Below, piece after piece: positions 10,447 through 19,390 of a DNA stretch of 64,000 bases. Origin of the DNA: Staphylococcus delphini (lineage in GTDB: Bacteria > Bacillota > Bacilli > Staphylococcales > Staphylococcaceae); contig NZ_LR134263.1 in NCBI RefSeq assembly GCF_900636325.1, forward strand, positions 1,488,001 to 1,552,000. The letters run 5' to 3'. Both the position numbers and the translations under genes were made by a program. Position 1 is the stretch's first letter. Every line of letters begins with the position of its first letter. The notes under the pieces were generated by a model. That model had not been told where the DNA came from. It ran no database searches and saw only the letters and a list, made by a program, of their open reading frames with translations.

Positions 10447-11505
10447 ATGACAACAGCACTCGTATTGAATTTAGGGAGTACCTCCAGTAAATATGCCATA
10501 TATGAAAATGATGAATTTAAAGTAAATGAAAATATTAGCCATACTGAAGCGCTTTTAAAGTACCCCTTAATTGATCAAGAGCCATTGAGACAACAATTGA
10601 TTGAAACTGAAATCGAATCACATGGTTACCAGTTGAATCAAATTGATGTCATTGCTTGTCGTGGCGGTCTACTCAAACCACTTGAAGGCGGTACATACTC
10701 AGTAAACAAAGCAATGTATGACGACTTAAAAAGCTTTAAGTATGGCGCTCATGCTTCTAATTTAAGCGGCATGATCGGTTATCAACTGGGACAAAAATAC
10801 CATATTCCAGTTTTCACGACTGATCCGGTTGTCGTAGATGAATTGATCGATGAAGTACGTCATACTGGCGTACCGTCCATTCAACGTCGCAGTATCTTTC
10901 ACGCATTAAATCAAAAAGCGATGGCCCGTCGTTATGCCGCATTAGTCAATCGTGCCTATGAAGATGTGAATGTGATTGTGATACATATGGGAGGCGGCAT
11001 TAGCATTGGTGCGCATGAAAAGGGGCGTGTCATTGATGTGAATGAAGCATTGTATGGTGAAGGTCCAATGGCGATGGATCGTTCTGGTAGCATTCCAAAT
11101 GATTTACTTGTCCAATACATGGAAAAGCATCAATTATCTGGTGATGAAATCAAGGTGCAGTTAAGTCGTGAGTCTGGACTTAAAGCATATTTTCAGACGT
11201 CTGATTTAAGGGAAATTATGGCAAAGTATGAACAAGATGAAAATGTGAAGTTAATGATCGACACGATGGTGATTCAAATTTCCAAAGTAATTGGAGAACG
11301 TGCTGCCGTTTTAAAAGGACACGTCGATCAAATTATTTTTACAGGCGGGATGAGCCATAGTGTTCAATTAATGGATCAAATCGCGAAATATGTAGAGTGG
11401 ATTGCTCCAATTTCAGTTTTCCCAGGAGAGCATGAACTTATCACGCTTGCAGAACGTGCACAATTCGCATTGAATCAACAAATTAAAATTCAGATATATC
11501 AATAG
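10447..11505 (+). CDS. buk: Butyrate kinase (branched-chain fatty acid kinase)
   Basis: Interconverts acyl-phosphate plus ADP and free acid plus ATP. Member of the ASKHA acetokinase family: NLGSTSSKYA (8-17) and the second signature around HMGGGISIGAHEKGR (about 178-192) with the following GEGPMAMDRSG. Length 352 fits Buk. AAGAAGGG lies shortly before ATG 10447. With ptb and the downstream dehydrogenase it can either harvest ATP from branched-chain 2-oxoacids or activate short branched acids taken up from the medium into acyl-CoA primers. The latter is inference from context. Confidence 0.92.
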   Translation: MTTALVLNLGSTSSKYAIYENDEFKVNENISHTEALLKYPLIDQEPLRQQLIETEIESHGYQLNQIDVIACRGGLLKPLEGGTYSVNKAMYDDLKSFKYGAHASNLSGMIGYQLGQKYHIPVFTTDPVVVDELIDEVRHTGVPSIQRRSIFHALNQKAMARRYAALVNRAYEDVNVIVIHMGGGISIGAHEKGRVIDVNEALYGEGPMAMDRSGSIPNDLLVQYMEKHQLSGDEIKVQLSRESGLKAYFQTSDLREIMAKYEQDENVKLMIDTMVIQISKVIGERAAVLKGHVDQIIFTGGMSHSVQLMDQIAKYVEWIAPISVFPGEHELITLAERAQFALNQQIKIQIYQ

Positions 11506-11515
11506 GAGAAAGCAT

Positions 11516-12934
11516 ATGACAAAAGAAAAATACGATATCGTTATCCTTGGCGGTGGTATTGCAGGATATTCTGCTGCAATTCGCGCGAGTCAACTTGGAA
11601 AATCTGTTGCTATAGTTGAAAAATCAAAAATGGGTGGAACATGTCTGCATCAAGGCTGTATCCCAACAAAATCTTTTCTCAAATCAGCGGAAGTGTTCCA
11701 ATACATACAACATGCTGATGACTTTGGTGTGACCGCTGAACCACCGACGCTTAATTTCGCAAAAGTGATGGAACGTAAAAATCGCATTGTCGACACGATG
11801 TATCAAGGGGTCCAAGGGCTAATGAAGCGTCATAAAATCGATGTATTTCATGGCGTTGGTCGCTTAATGGGTGCTTCAATTTTCACACCTCAAAGTGGCA
11901 CAGTATCTGTAGAGTATGAAGACGGCACATCTGAACTATTACCGAATGACTATGTGTTAATTGCGACAGGATCCAAACCTATGGCACTGCCGTTTTTACC
12001 GTTTGATCAACAACAAATCTATAGTAGTAATGATATGATGACACTTGAAACTTTACCACAATCCATCACAATTATTGGTGGCGGTGTCATCGGCTTAGAA
12101 TTTGCGTCTTTCTTTAGTAGTGTAGGTGTCACGGTACATATTATCGAAGCTGGGCCACGAATTTTACCGACAGAAAGTGCACAAATCAGCCAATTAATTC
12201 AAAAACAATTGGAAGAGAAAGGTGTCAACTTCCATATCAATACAGCGCTTAAAGCAGACGACATCCAACAAAGCGATGAGGAAGTAACCTTCAATCTTGA
12301 AATGCCATTCTCCACTGAAAAAGTGCTCGTTGCCATTGGTCGACAAGTGAATACGTCTGATTTAGGTTTAGACAATACGAAAGTTGTATTAAATGACAAA
12401 CAAATGATTGAAACGAATGAATTTATGCAAACGGCTGATACACATATTTATGCTGCTGGAGATGTAATCGGCCATCTACAACTTGCACATGTCGGAGCTA
12501 GAGAAGGTGTGATTGCCGTTGAACATATGTTTAACGAAAATCCACTGCCCGTTGATTATGATTCGATGCCAAGATGTGTTTATACATCACCTGAAATTGC
12601 GTCTATCGGTGTCAATCAAGAAACGGCAAAACAACGCGGTCTTAAATTTGAAGTTATGAAAGCACCGTTTAAAGCAAATGGTAAAGCAACAATTACAGCT
12701 TCATCAACACCTGAAGGCTTTGCTGAATTATTGTTTGATCAAGCATCTGGTAGTTTGATCGGTGCATCTTTAATTGGTCCTCATGTCACAGAGCTCATCA
12801 ACGAATTAAGCGTTTTACAATTTATGAATGGTTCTGCACTTGAATTAGGACTTTCAACACACGCACATCCGTCCATTTCAGAATTACTCATGGAATTAGG
12901 ATTAAAATCTAATCATCAATCTATTCACATATAG
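11516..12934 (+). CDS. bfmBC: Dihydrolipoyl dehydrogenase (E3) of branched-chain 2-oxoacid dehydrogenase
   Basis: FAD flavoprotein that reoxidises the lipoyl groups of the E2 subunit with NAD+. FAD-binding GGGIAGYSA (12-20), redox-active cysteines in GGTCLHQGCIPTK (C43 and C48), NAD-binding IIGGGVIGLEFAS, and the C-terminal HAHPSISE active-site His/Glu pair. Length 472 is normal. AGGAGAAAG precedes ATG 11516. It is the first of four clustered subunit genes (E3, E1alpha, E1beta, E2); the usual symbol varies (lpdV, bkdD, bfmBC). Confidence 0.94.
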   Translation: MTKEKYDIVILGGGIAGYSAAIRASQLGKSVAIVEKSKMGGTCLHQGCIPTKSFLKSAEVFQYIQHADDFGVTAEPPTLNFAKVMERKNRIVDTMYQGVQGLMKRHKIDVFHGVGRLMGASIFTPQSGTVSVEYEDGTSELLPNDYVLIATGSKPMALPFLPFDQQQIYSSNDMMTLETLPQSITIIGGGVIGLEFASFFSSVGVTVHIIEAGPRILPTESAQISQLIQKQLEEKGVNFHINTALKADDIQQSDEEVTFNLEMPFSTEKVLVAIGRQVNTSDLGLDNTKVVLNDKQMIETNEFMQTADTHIYAAGDVIGHLQLAHVGAREGVIAVEHMFNENPLPVDYDSMPRCVYTSPEIASIGVNQETAKQRGLKFEVMKAPFKANGKATITASSTPEGFAELLFDQASGSLIGASLIGPHVTELINELSVLQFMNGSALELGLSTHAHPSISELLMELGLKSNHQSIHI

Positions 12935-12955
12935 ATAAGAAGGAGGAAAATAGAT

Positions 12956-13954
12956 ATGAAAGATTATCAAAGTGTTGGCCTTGAAGTTGAAGATTTGAAA
13001 AACATGTACCGTGCTATGGATTTAGGCCGTAAGTTAGATGAAAGAATGTGGCTCTTAAACCGTGCTGGAAAGATTCCGTTTGTTATCAGTTGCCAAGGTC
13101 AAGAAGCCACACAAATCGGCACGGCTTATGCATTACAAAAAGGAGATATTACATCGCCGTATTATCGTGATTTAGCACTAGTTACTTATTTAGGAATGAC
13201 ACCTTTAGAAACGATGTTATCCGCATTTGGTAAACGTGATGACATCAGTTCTGGAGGTAAACAAATGCCATCTCACTTTAGTAAAAAAGAAGTCGGTATT
13301 ATGTCACAAGGTTCTTCAGTCGCGACACAAATCCTCCATGCAGTCGGTGCAGCATTAACATTTAAAATGGATGGTAAATCTCAAATCGCATTAACGACGC
13401 TAGGTGAAGGGAGTTCAAACCAAGGTGATTTTCATGAAGGATTGAATTTTGCTGGCGTCCATAACTTACCCTTTATTTGCTTAATTGAAAATAACAAATA
13501 TGCGATTTCTGTATCCAAAGAATTCCAATATGGTGCCGAACATTTATCAGATCGTGCGAAAGGTTATGGCATGTTCGGTGAGACGATCGATGGTAATGAT
13601 CCAATTGCTGTCTATGGTGCGATTAAAAAAGCCCGAGAACGCGCAGTAAACGGTGAAGGCGCCTCATTAATCGAAGCTATGTGTACAAGATTAACAGCAC
13701 ATTCTTCAGATGATGATGACCGTTACCGCACAGTTGAAGAAAAAAATGCGGATAAAGAAAATGATTGTAACCTTAAATTCAAACAATATTTAATCGATCA
13801 ATCTTTAGTTGATGAAGCGTGGTTTGAATCGATTGAAAAAGAAAATCAACAGTGGGTACATCAAGCGACAAAAGAAGCCGAGGCCGCACCATACCCAGAT
13901 CCATCTGAAACATACTTACATGTCTACGAAGAAGGAGGACGTCAACATGGCTAA
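12956..13954 (+). CDS. bfmBAA: Branched-chain 2-oxoacid dehydrogenase E1 alpha subunit
   Basis: TPP-dependent decarboxylation of the 2-oxoacids from Val, Leu and Ile. The TPP/Mg motif begins with GEGSSNQGDFHEG (about 149-161) and closes at ENNKYAIS; the phosphorylation-loop-like HSSDDDDRYR segment lies further on. Length 332 is standard. A strong AGGAGG precedes ATG 12956. Its end overlaps the E1 beta start by eight bases, indicating coupled translation of equal amounts of the two subunits. Confidence 0.94.
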   Translation: MKDYQSVGLEVEDLKNMYRAMDLGRKLDERMWLLNRAGKIPFVISCQGQEATQIGTAYALQKGDITSPYYRDLALVTYLGMTPLETMLSAFGKRDDISSGGKQMPSHFSKKEVGIMSQGSSVATQILHAVGAALTFKMDGKSQIALTTLGEGSSNQGDFHEGLNFAGVHNLPFICLIENNKYAISVSKEFQYGAEHLSDRAKGYGMFGETIDGNDPIAVYGAIKKARERAVNGEGASLIEAMCTRLTAHSSDDDDRYRTVEEKNADKENDCNLKFKQYLIDQSLVDEAWFESIEKENQQWVHQATKEAEAAPYPDPSETYLHVYEEGGRQHG

Positions 13955-14930
13955 AATTTCATATCTTGAAGCGATTAGACAAGCACTTGATGTCGCATTA
14001 GAAAAAGACGATCAAACGATGATTCTTGGTGAAGATGTAGGTAAAAAAGGTGGCGTTTTTGGGGTAACAGCTGGATTACAAGAAAAATATGGCGTTTATC
14101 GTGTTTTAGATACACCGCTTGCTGAATCCAACATTGTCGGTTCTGCCATTGGTGCAGCGATGATGGGGAAACGTCCTATTGCTGAAATACAATTTGCGGA
14201 ATATATTTTACCGGCGACCAACCAAATTATGAGTGAAGCTGCTAAAATGCGCTATCGTTCTAACAATGATTGGCAGGTACCATTAACGATTCGTGCACCA
14301 TTCGGCGGGGGGATTCATGGCGCACTTTATCATTCACAAAGTATCGAAAGTGTCTTTGCATCTACACCAGGTTTAACTGTCGTCATTCCATCCACACCAT
14401 ATGATGCAAAAGGCCTACTGTTAGCCTCTATTGCATCGAATGACCCCGTGCTTTTCTTCGAGCATAAAAAGGCATATCGCTTACTCAAAGAAGAAGTGCC
14501 AGAAGGATATTACACTGTGCCGCTTGGTAAAGCAGATGTCAAACGAGAAGGTAGCGATATCACAGTATTTTCATATGGTCTAGCAGTGAACTATTGTCTT
14601 CAAGCAGCAGATTTATTAAAAGGTGAAGACATCGACGTCGAAGTGGTTGACTTGCGTACAGTGTATCCGCTCGATCAACAAACGATTATTGAATGCGCGA
14701 AAAAGACAGGTAAATGTTTGTTAGTCACTGAAGACAATAAAGAAGGTAGTGTCATGTCAGAAGTTGCCGCGATTATTGCAGAAAATTGTTTATTTGATTT
14801 AGATGCACCCGTGATGCGATTGGCGGGTCCAGATGTGCCAGCGATGCCATTTTCACCACCGTTAGAAGATGAATTTATGATTAACCCAGATAAAATTAAA
14901 AATAAAATGCGTGAATTAGCGCAATTTTAA
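13947..14930 (+). CDS. bfmBAB: Branched-chain 2-oxoacid dehydrogenase E1 beta subunit
   Basis: Partner of E1 alpha; forms the active tetramer and contacts E2. The protein from ATG 13947 (MAKISYLEAI) is 327 residues with GEDVGKKGGVFGVT, FAEYILPATNQI and APFGGGIHGALYHSQS, all typical of this subunit. The frame stays open upstream to 13809, but the AGGAGG at the end of E1 alpha and homology set the start at 13947. It is followed by a GGAGG site and the E2 gene 12 bases later. Confidence 0.94.
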   Translation: MAKISYLEAIRQALDVALEKDDQTMILGEDVGKKGGVFGVTAGLQEKYGVYRVLDTPLAESNIVGSAIGAAMMGKRPIAEIQFAEYILPATNQIMSEAAKMRYRSNNDWQVPLTIRAPFGGGIHGALYHSQSIESVFASTPGLTVVIPSTPYDAKGLLLASIASNDPVLFFEHKKAYRLLKEEVPEGYYTVPLGKADVKREGSDITVFSYGLAVNYCLQAADLLKGEDIDVEVVDLRTVYPLDQQTIIECAKKTGKCLLVTEDNKEGSVMSEVAAIIAENCLFDLDAPVMRLAGPDVPAMPFSPPLEDEFMINPDKIKNKMRELAQF

Positions 14931-14942
14931 GGAGGTTCACTC

Positions 14943-16229
14943 ATGGAAATCAAAATGCCTAAACTAGGGGAAAGTGTGCATGAAGGTACAATTGAGCAGT
15001 GGCTCGTTCAAGAAGGCGACCGTGTTGAAGAATATGACCCATTGTGCGAAGTGATTACGGATAAAGTGACAGCTGAAGTGCCCTCATCCTACGCAGGAAC
15101 GATTAAAAAAATTATTGCCGTTGCTGGCGACACAGTTGAAGTCGGTTCTGTCATTTGTGAAATGGAAGTTGAAGGTGCTACAGACGAAACAACTGAAAAT
15201 GTAGCGCCAGAAGCTGACACGGCAACTACAGAACAATCAAATGAACAACCAGCATCACCTTCAACAGCCCAAACAACAGCGAACCAACCTAAAAATAATG
15301 GTCGTTTTTCACCTGTTGTATTTAGATTGGCTTCCGAAAACAATATTGATTTATCAACAGTAACAGGTACAGGTTTTGAAGGACGTGTGACTAAAAAAGA
15401 TATTGAACGTGCGATTGAACTTGGTACTTCTACGCCGAAAGAAAATGCTGCACCTCAAGAAACAGTAGAGCGCACTGCACCAACGCCGCCTGTAGCAAAC
15501 CAAAATCACCGAACATCAACAACAAGCGATCGTGATACCGTGATTCCAGTCAATGGTGTGCGCCGTCAAATTGCGAACAAAATTGTACAAAGTGTGCACG
15601 AAATTCCGCACGCTTGGATGGCTGTAGAAGTAGATGCTACAGAATTAACAAAAACGCGCGCGCATTACAAAAATCAATTTAAAGCGCAAGAAGGATATAA
15701 TTTAACATTCTTTGCATTTTTCATTAAAGCTGTAGCAGAAGCACTTAAAAAATATCCATTACTTAACAGCACATGGCAAGAAGATGAGATTGTTTTACAT
15801 TCTGACATCAATATTTCAATTGCTGTTGCGCATGAAAATAAATTGTTTGTGCCAGTCATTCGTCATGCCGATGAAAAGTCTATTAAAGGTATTGCTCGAG
15901 ATATTCATGAACTCGCACAAAAAGCACGACAAAATCAACTTTCTTATGAAGATATGCAAGGCGGTACATTCACTGTAAATAATACGGGGACTTTTGGTTC
16001 GGTGCATTCTATGGGCATCATTAATCATCCGCAAGCAGCCATTTTACAGGTTGAATCTATTGTTAAAAGACCCGTCGTTATTGATGACATGATTGCGATT
16101 CGTTCTATGGTGAACTTATGTTTATCACTCGATCACCGTATTTTAGATGGTTTACAAGCCGGTCAATTTTTAAATGAAGTAAAACAACGTATTGAAGCAT
16201 TTACCGTTGAACATACACAAGTTTATTAA
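14943..16229 (+). CDS. bfmBB: Branched-chain 2-oxoacid dehydrogenase E2 (lipoyl acyltransferase)
   Basis: Transfers the branched acyl group from E1 to CoA. One N-terminal lipoyl domain (1-80) with lipoyl Lys41 in TDKVTAEV, an Ala/Thr/Gln-rich linker, a peripheral subunit-binding domain (about 120-157, with FSPVVFRLASENNID), a second linker and the catalytic domain ending in DHRILDG (about 396-402) with the catalytic His. Length 428. Last gene of the cluster; a hairpin follows at 16271. Confidence 0.94.
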   Translation: MEIKMPKLGESVHEGTIEQWLVQEGDRVEEYDPLCEVITDKVTAEVPSSYAGTIKKIIAVAGDTVEVGSVICEMEVEGATDETTENVAPEADTATTEQSNEQPASPSTAQTTANQPKNNGRFSPVVFRLASENNIDLSTVTGTGFEGRVTKKDIERAIELGTSTPKENAAPQETVERTAPTPPVANQNHRTSTTSDRDTVIPVNGVRRQIANKIVQSVHEIPHAWMAVEVDATELTKTRAHYKNQFKAQEGYNLTFFAFFIKAVAEALKKYPLLNSTWQEDEIVLHSDINISIAVAHENKLFVPVIRHADEKSIKGIARDIHELAQKARQNQLSYEDMQGGTFTVNNTGTFGSVHSMGIINHPQAAILQVESIVKRPVVIDDMIAIRSMVNLCLSLDHRILDGLQAGQFLNEVKQRIEAFTVEHTQVY

Positions 16230-16270
16230 TTTGTATGAAATAGGGTGGATAATAATCTATGAATGAAGGA

Positions 16271-16297
16271 GAGGCTGGGATATTTACCTGGCCTTTT
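16271..16297 (+). terminator. Terminator after the bkd gene cluster
   Basis: GAGGCTGGGA and CCTGGCCTTTT form an imperfect GC-rich hairpin followed by T's. It is one more member of the GGCTGGGA hairpin family. Confidence 0.6.
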
Positions 16298-16387
16298 CTA
16301 GTGGATCGGGTTGTTTCGTTAACATTAAAATCACCACGCAATCTACGGTCTAAACGTTTGTTTTTTGATTCATATGTTGCCGAATGA

Positions 16388-16416
16388 TTGCAGTTGTGCA
16401 TGACCTTTAGTAAAAT
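16388..16416 (+). promoter_or_regulatory. Predicted SigA promoter of the bacilliredoxin gene
   Basis: TTGCAG (16388-16393) and TAAAAT (16411-16416) are separated by 17 bases, close to the vegetative consensus. The start would lie near 16423, about 30 bases before ATG 16455. Confidence 0.6.
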
Positions 16417-16454
16417 GTAATTAATTGAAATACTTATGATGGAGGAATGTTCAC

Positions 16455-16892
16455 ATGGATATGAACTTCGATTTATATATGAATAATATCGTCAAACAAG
16501 CCCGTTCTGAGATGGACCATGCGGGTTACGAACAATTAGCAACTGAGGAAGATGTTGACCGTGTGTTTCAACAAGACGGTACAACTTTAGTCATGATCAA
16601 CTCAGTATGTGGTTGTGCAGGAGGGATTGCACGTCCAGCTGCGACACACGCATTACACTATGATGTATTACCCGATCGTCTTGTGACAGTATTTGCGGGT
16701 CAAGATAAGGAAGCGACGCAACGTGCACGTGATTATTTTGAAGGTTATGCACCATCAAGCCCTTCATTTGCGCTCATGAAAGACGGCAAAATTACTGAAA
16801 TGATTGAACGTCACCAAATTGAAGGCCACGACACAATGGACGTCATTACGCAACTTCAAGCTTTATTTGACCGTTATTGCGACGCTAAGTAA
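16455..16892 (+). CDS. brxB: Bacilliredoxin BrxA/BrxB family
   Basis: Thiol-disulfide protein that removes bacillithiol from S-bacillithiolated proteins in the cytosol. The 145-residue protein has the family C-x-C motif as CGC (residues 52-54), with the conserved [12 protein letters not shown] context. GGAGG lies nine bases before ATG 16455; the ATG six bases later is less well placed. Position directly after the bkd E2 gene matches what I recall for S. aureus brxB, hence the symbol rather than brxA. Partners bshA and ypdA are elsewhere in this window. Confidence 0.9.
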   Translation: MDMNFDLYMNNIVKQARSEMDHAGYEQLATEEDVDRVFQQDGTTLVMINSVCGCAGGIARPAATHALHYDVLPDRLVTVFAGQDKEATQRARDYFEGYAPSSPSFALMKDGKITEMIERHQIEGHDTMDVITQLQALFDRYCDAK

Positions 16893-16902
16893 GGGGCTCA
16901 TC

Positions 16903-17880
16903 ATGTTGCGTTTAAATCCATATCGCATCGGATTGAGAACGATAAAGACCGCTGTCGGCATGGCACTAGGTGTAATCATCGCACAACTACTAGGGTTGGA
17001 TAATTACGCTTCTAGTGCCATTTTGGTTGTATTATGTATTAAAGATACGAAAATACACTCTGTTCACGCGATTATTTCTCGTTTTATATCCTGTTTAATT
17101 GCTATCGGTTTTGGTTGGGCTATTTTTCCGCTATTAGGACAACACGCCTGGGTACTAGGATTAATCGTACTCTTTTTCATTCCAGTTACTGTGATGATTA
17201 ATATGCAAGAAGGTGTCGTAACGAGTATTGTCATCTTACTTCACTTTTTCAATGCTGATGTCATCGATTTTTCATTAGTTGTCAATGAAGTATTGCTGAT
17301 TATTGTTGGGTTAGCCATTGCGTTTACGATGAATACTATTATGCCTAATTTAGATCATCAATTATCTAAATATAAAAAGGAAATTGAGTTTCAATTCAAA
17401 AGCATTTTCCATACATTTAGTTCAGCCTGTGCGATGCATAATAACCGCCCTGATGTGACGTTTAATTCATTGGCACATACGATTCAAGAGGCGAAATCGA
17501 TTGCATTCAGAGATGTTAAAAATCATTTTGTACGGAATGAAAATAGCTATTATCATTATTTTGACATGCGTGAAGATCAGTTAGAAATACTTAAGCGCAT
17601 TAAAAATCACATTAAACACATTAATGCAAATGATGTCATGAGTGCACATGTAGCGCAGTTATTCCATGAAATGGCAGAAAATGTCAATGAAAATAATTAT
17701 ACTGCATTACGTTTACACACGTTATATCAAATTCGACTTGAAATCGATCAACTGCCTTTACCTCAAACACATGATGAGTTGTTGACACGTTCAAGTATGA
17801 TTCAAATTTTGTATGATACTGAGGAATATTTAACGATTAAAGCAAAATTTGGTTCACTGAAAATGCATCATGAAATTTAA
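16903..17880 (+). CDS. Aromatic acid exporter family (FUSC-like) membrane protein
   Basis: Predicted inner-membrane protein of 326 residues: hydrophobic N-terminal half with about five transmembrane segments (residues 15-145, e.g. TAVGMALGVIIAQLL and ILLHFFNADVIDFSL regions), then a hydrophilic helical C-terminal half. This is the layout of ArAE_1/FUSC proteins such as YqjA; the substrate is unknown. Upstream in-frame codons back to 16804 overlap brxB, but AAGGGGCTC before ATG 16903 and the hydrophobic start decide the start. It is probably co-transcribed with brxB (10-base gap). Confidence 0.85.
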   Translation: MLRLNPYRIGLRTIKTAVGMALGVIIAQLLGLDNYASSAILVVLCIKDTKIHSVHAIISRFISCLIAIGFGWAIFPLLGQHAWVLGLIVLFFIPVTVMINMQEGVVTSIVILLHFFNADVIDFSLVVNEVLLIIVGLAIAFTMNTIMPNLDHQLSKYKKEIEFQFKSIFHTFSSACAMHNNRPDVTFNSLAHTIQEAKSIAFRDVKNHFVRNENSYYHYFDMREDQLEILKRIKNHIKHINANDVMSAHVAQLFHEMAENVNENNYTALRLHTLYQIRLEIDQLPLPQTHDELLTRSSMIQILYDTEEYLTIKAKFGSLKMHHEI

Positions 17881-17888
17881 TTGTATAC

Positions 17889-17928
17889 AAAAACAGGCGA
17901 GGACATTTTCAATCCTTGCCTGTTTTTT
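17889..17928. terminator. Bidirectional terminator between convergent genes
   Basis: AAAACAGGCGAGGA and TCCTTGCCTGTTTT form a long stem, with T's on the right and A's on the left, so it can end transcripts from both sides. The stop codon of the small reverse-strand gene lies two bases beyond. Confidence 0.8.
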
Positions 17929-17929
17929 G

Positions 17930-18031
17930 TTACATGCTCAATAATGGTGCGATACCAGTTAAAATCAACGCAAGTACGATAGCAACAAGCATCACAATGA
18001 TGAGCACTTTTCTTATTTTCTTGTTTAACAC
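17930..18031 (-). CDS. DUF4044-like small single-pass membrane protein (33 residues)
   Basis: Very short gene on the reverse strand. It starts GTG at 18031 with GGAGG nine bases upstream (reverse strand), codes a basic N-terminus (VLNKKIRKV) and one hydrophobic helix (LIIVMLVAIVLALILTGI), and ends APLLSM. This matches the pattern of the DUF4044 family found in staphylococci and other Firmicutes; function unknown. I assign the family from memory of the pattern. It is isolated between a terminator and the divergent peptidase gene. Confidence 0.65.
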   Translation of the reverse strand: MLNKKIRKVLIIVMLVAIVLALILTGIAPLLSM

Positions 18032-18144
18032 GATGAAATGCCTCCAAATAACCTATAATAATCTCATGTACAATGACTGAATTATATCATTCATTTAAAT
18101 AAAAGCCAAAAGTTCTTATAAAAATGATGATGGATATGTCTTTT

Positions 18145-18172
18145 TTGCAATCTATCCAAAGTTCGATAAAAT
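18145..18172 (+). promoter_or_regulatory. Predicted SigA promoter of the PepT-like gene
   Basis: TTGCAA (18145-18150) and TAAAAT (18167-18172) are 16 bases apart, about 30 bases before ATG 18202. Confidence 0.55.
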
Positions 18173-18201
18173 GAGGATAGAACATAAGGGAAGGTGACGG
18201 T

Positions 18202-19317
18202 ATGCTGAACAAAGACAGATTAATTGAAACATTTTTAGAATTAGTGCAAATCGATTCTGAAACAGGACATGAAGACATCATTCAACCAATATTGAAAGAA
18301 AAGTTTGAATCGCTCGGCTTATCTGTTGTTGAAGATAACGCGAAAGCAACGACAGGTTTCGGAGCTAATAATCTCATTTGTACATTACCTGCAAATCAAG
18401 AAAATAAAGATAAAATTTATTTCACGAGTCATATGGATACTGTGGAACCGGGTCGCAAGGTAAAACCGATCATTAAAGAAGATGGTTTCATTTATTCAGA
18501 TGGCACAACTGTACTCGGTGCTGATGATAAAGCAGGATTAGCTGTCATTTTTGAAGTGCTTCATATCATTCGTGAACAACAGTTACCCCATGGTCAAATT
18601 CAATTCGTTATTACAGTGGGCGAGGAGTCTGGATTAGTCGGTGCAAAAGCTTTACGTAAAGAAGATTTAGATGCAGATTACGGCTATGCGATTGACTCAG
18701 CAGTACCTGTCGGCAGTATCACGATTGGGGCACCGTACCAAATGAAAGTTAACGCGAAAATTCATGGTAAAAAAGCGCACGCCAGTACACCAAATGATGG
18801 GATTAGCGCGATTAATATTGCTGCTCAAGCGATTAGTCAGATGAAACTAGGTCAAATCGATCATGAAACGACTGCTAATATCGGTAAATTCCAAGGTGGG
18901 GGACCGACTAACGTTGTGACAGATTTAGTGAACATTTGGGCAGAAGCACGCTCACATGCTAAAGATAAACTCGATGCACAAGTCCAACATATGAAAGAAA
19001 CATTTGAAGATGCGGCAGCACAACATCACTGTCATGCTGAAGTAGAAACTGAGTTATCATATCCAGGTTTTCGTGTTGAATCGAATGAACGTGTCTACCA
19101 AATCGCTGAACAAGCTGCAAAGGCATTAGGTTTTGACATGCAAGCCGATGTCGGTGGTGGCGGTTCTGATGGTAATATTATCAATCATCTTGGTATTCCA
19201 ACTGTGATTTTAGGCGTGGGCTACGAAAAAATTCATACAACAGATGAACGCATCTCCAAACAATCGTTATATGATTTAACAAATTTTGTGTTAAAAATTA
19301 TTGAAATGAATGCGTAA
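18202..19317 (+). CDS. M20 family metallopeptidase, PepT-like
   Basis: Predicted cytosolic zinc aminopeptidase of 371 residues. The metal ligands are visible as SHMDTVEPG (His78, catalytic Asp80), LGADDKAG (Asp108) and GEESGLVGA (Glu141/Glu142), and the dimerisation-domain motif GKKAHAS follows. Annotated in relatives as tripeptidase-like; it is shorter than true PepT (about 410) and closer to the YqjE/PepT2 branch, so the exact substrate is uncertain. AAGGTGA precedes ATG 18202. It has its own promoter. Confidence 0.88.
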   Translation: MLNKDRLIETFLELVQIDSETGHEDIIQPILKEKFESLGLSVVEDNAKATTGFGANNLICTLPANQENKDKIYFTSHMDTVEPGRKVKPIIKEDGFIYSDGTTVLGADDKAGLAVIFEVLHIIREQQLPHGQIQFVITVGEESGLVGAKALRKEDLDADYGYAIDSAVPVGSITIGAPYQMKVNAKIHGKKAHASTPNDGISAINIAAQAISQMKLGQIDHETTANIGKFQGGGPTNVVTDLVNIWAEARSHAKDKLDAQVQHMKETFEDAAAQHHCHAEVETELSYPGFRVESNERVYQIAEQAAKALGFDMQADVGGGGSDGNIINHLGIPTVILGVGYEKIHTTDERISKQSLYDLTNFVLKIIEMNA

Positions 19318-19390
19318 GCTAATAAAAGGCTTCATTCGCTAATATGTGATACAATAAGTCCATAATTTATAATAAGAGAGGTTAAGTATA

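Noticed and set aside
16201..16401. 66-codon reverse frame between bfmBB and brxB
   Set aside because: It crosses the terminator and the brxB promoter and has no start signal.
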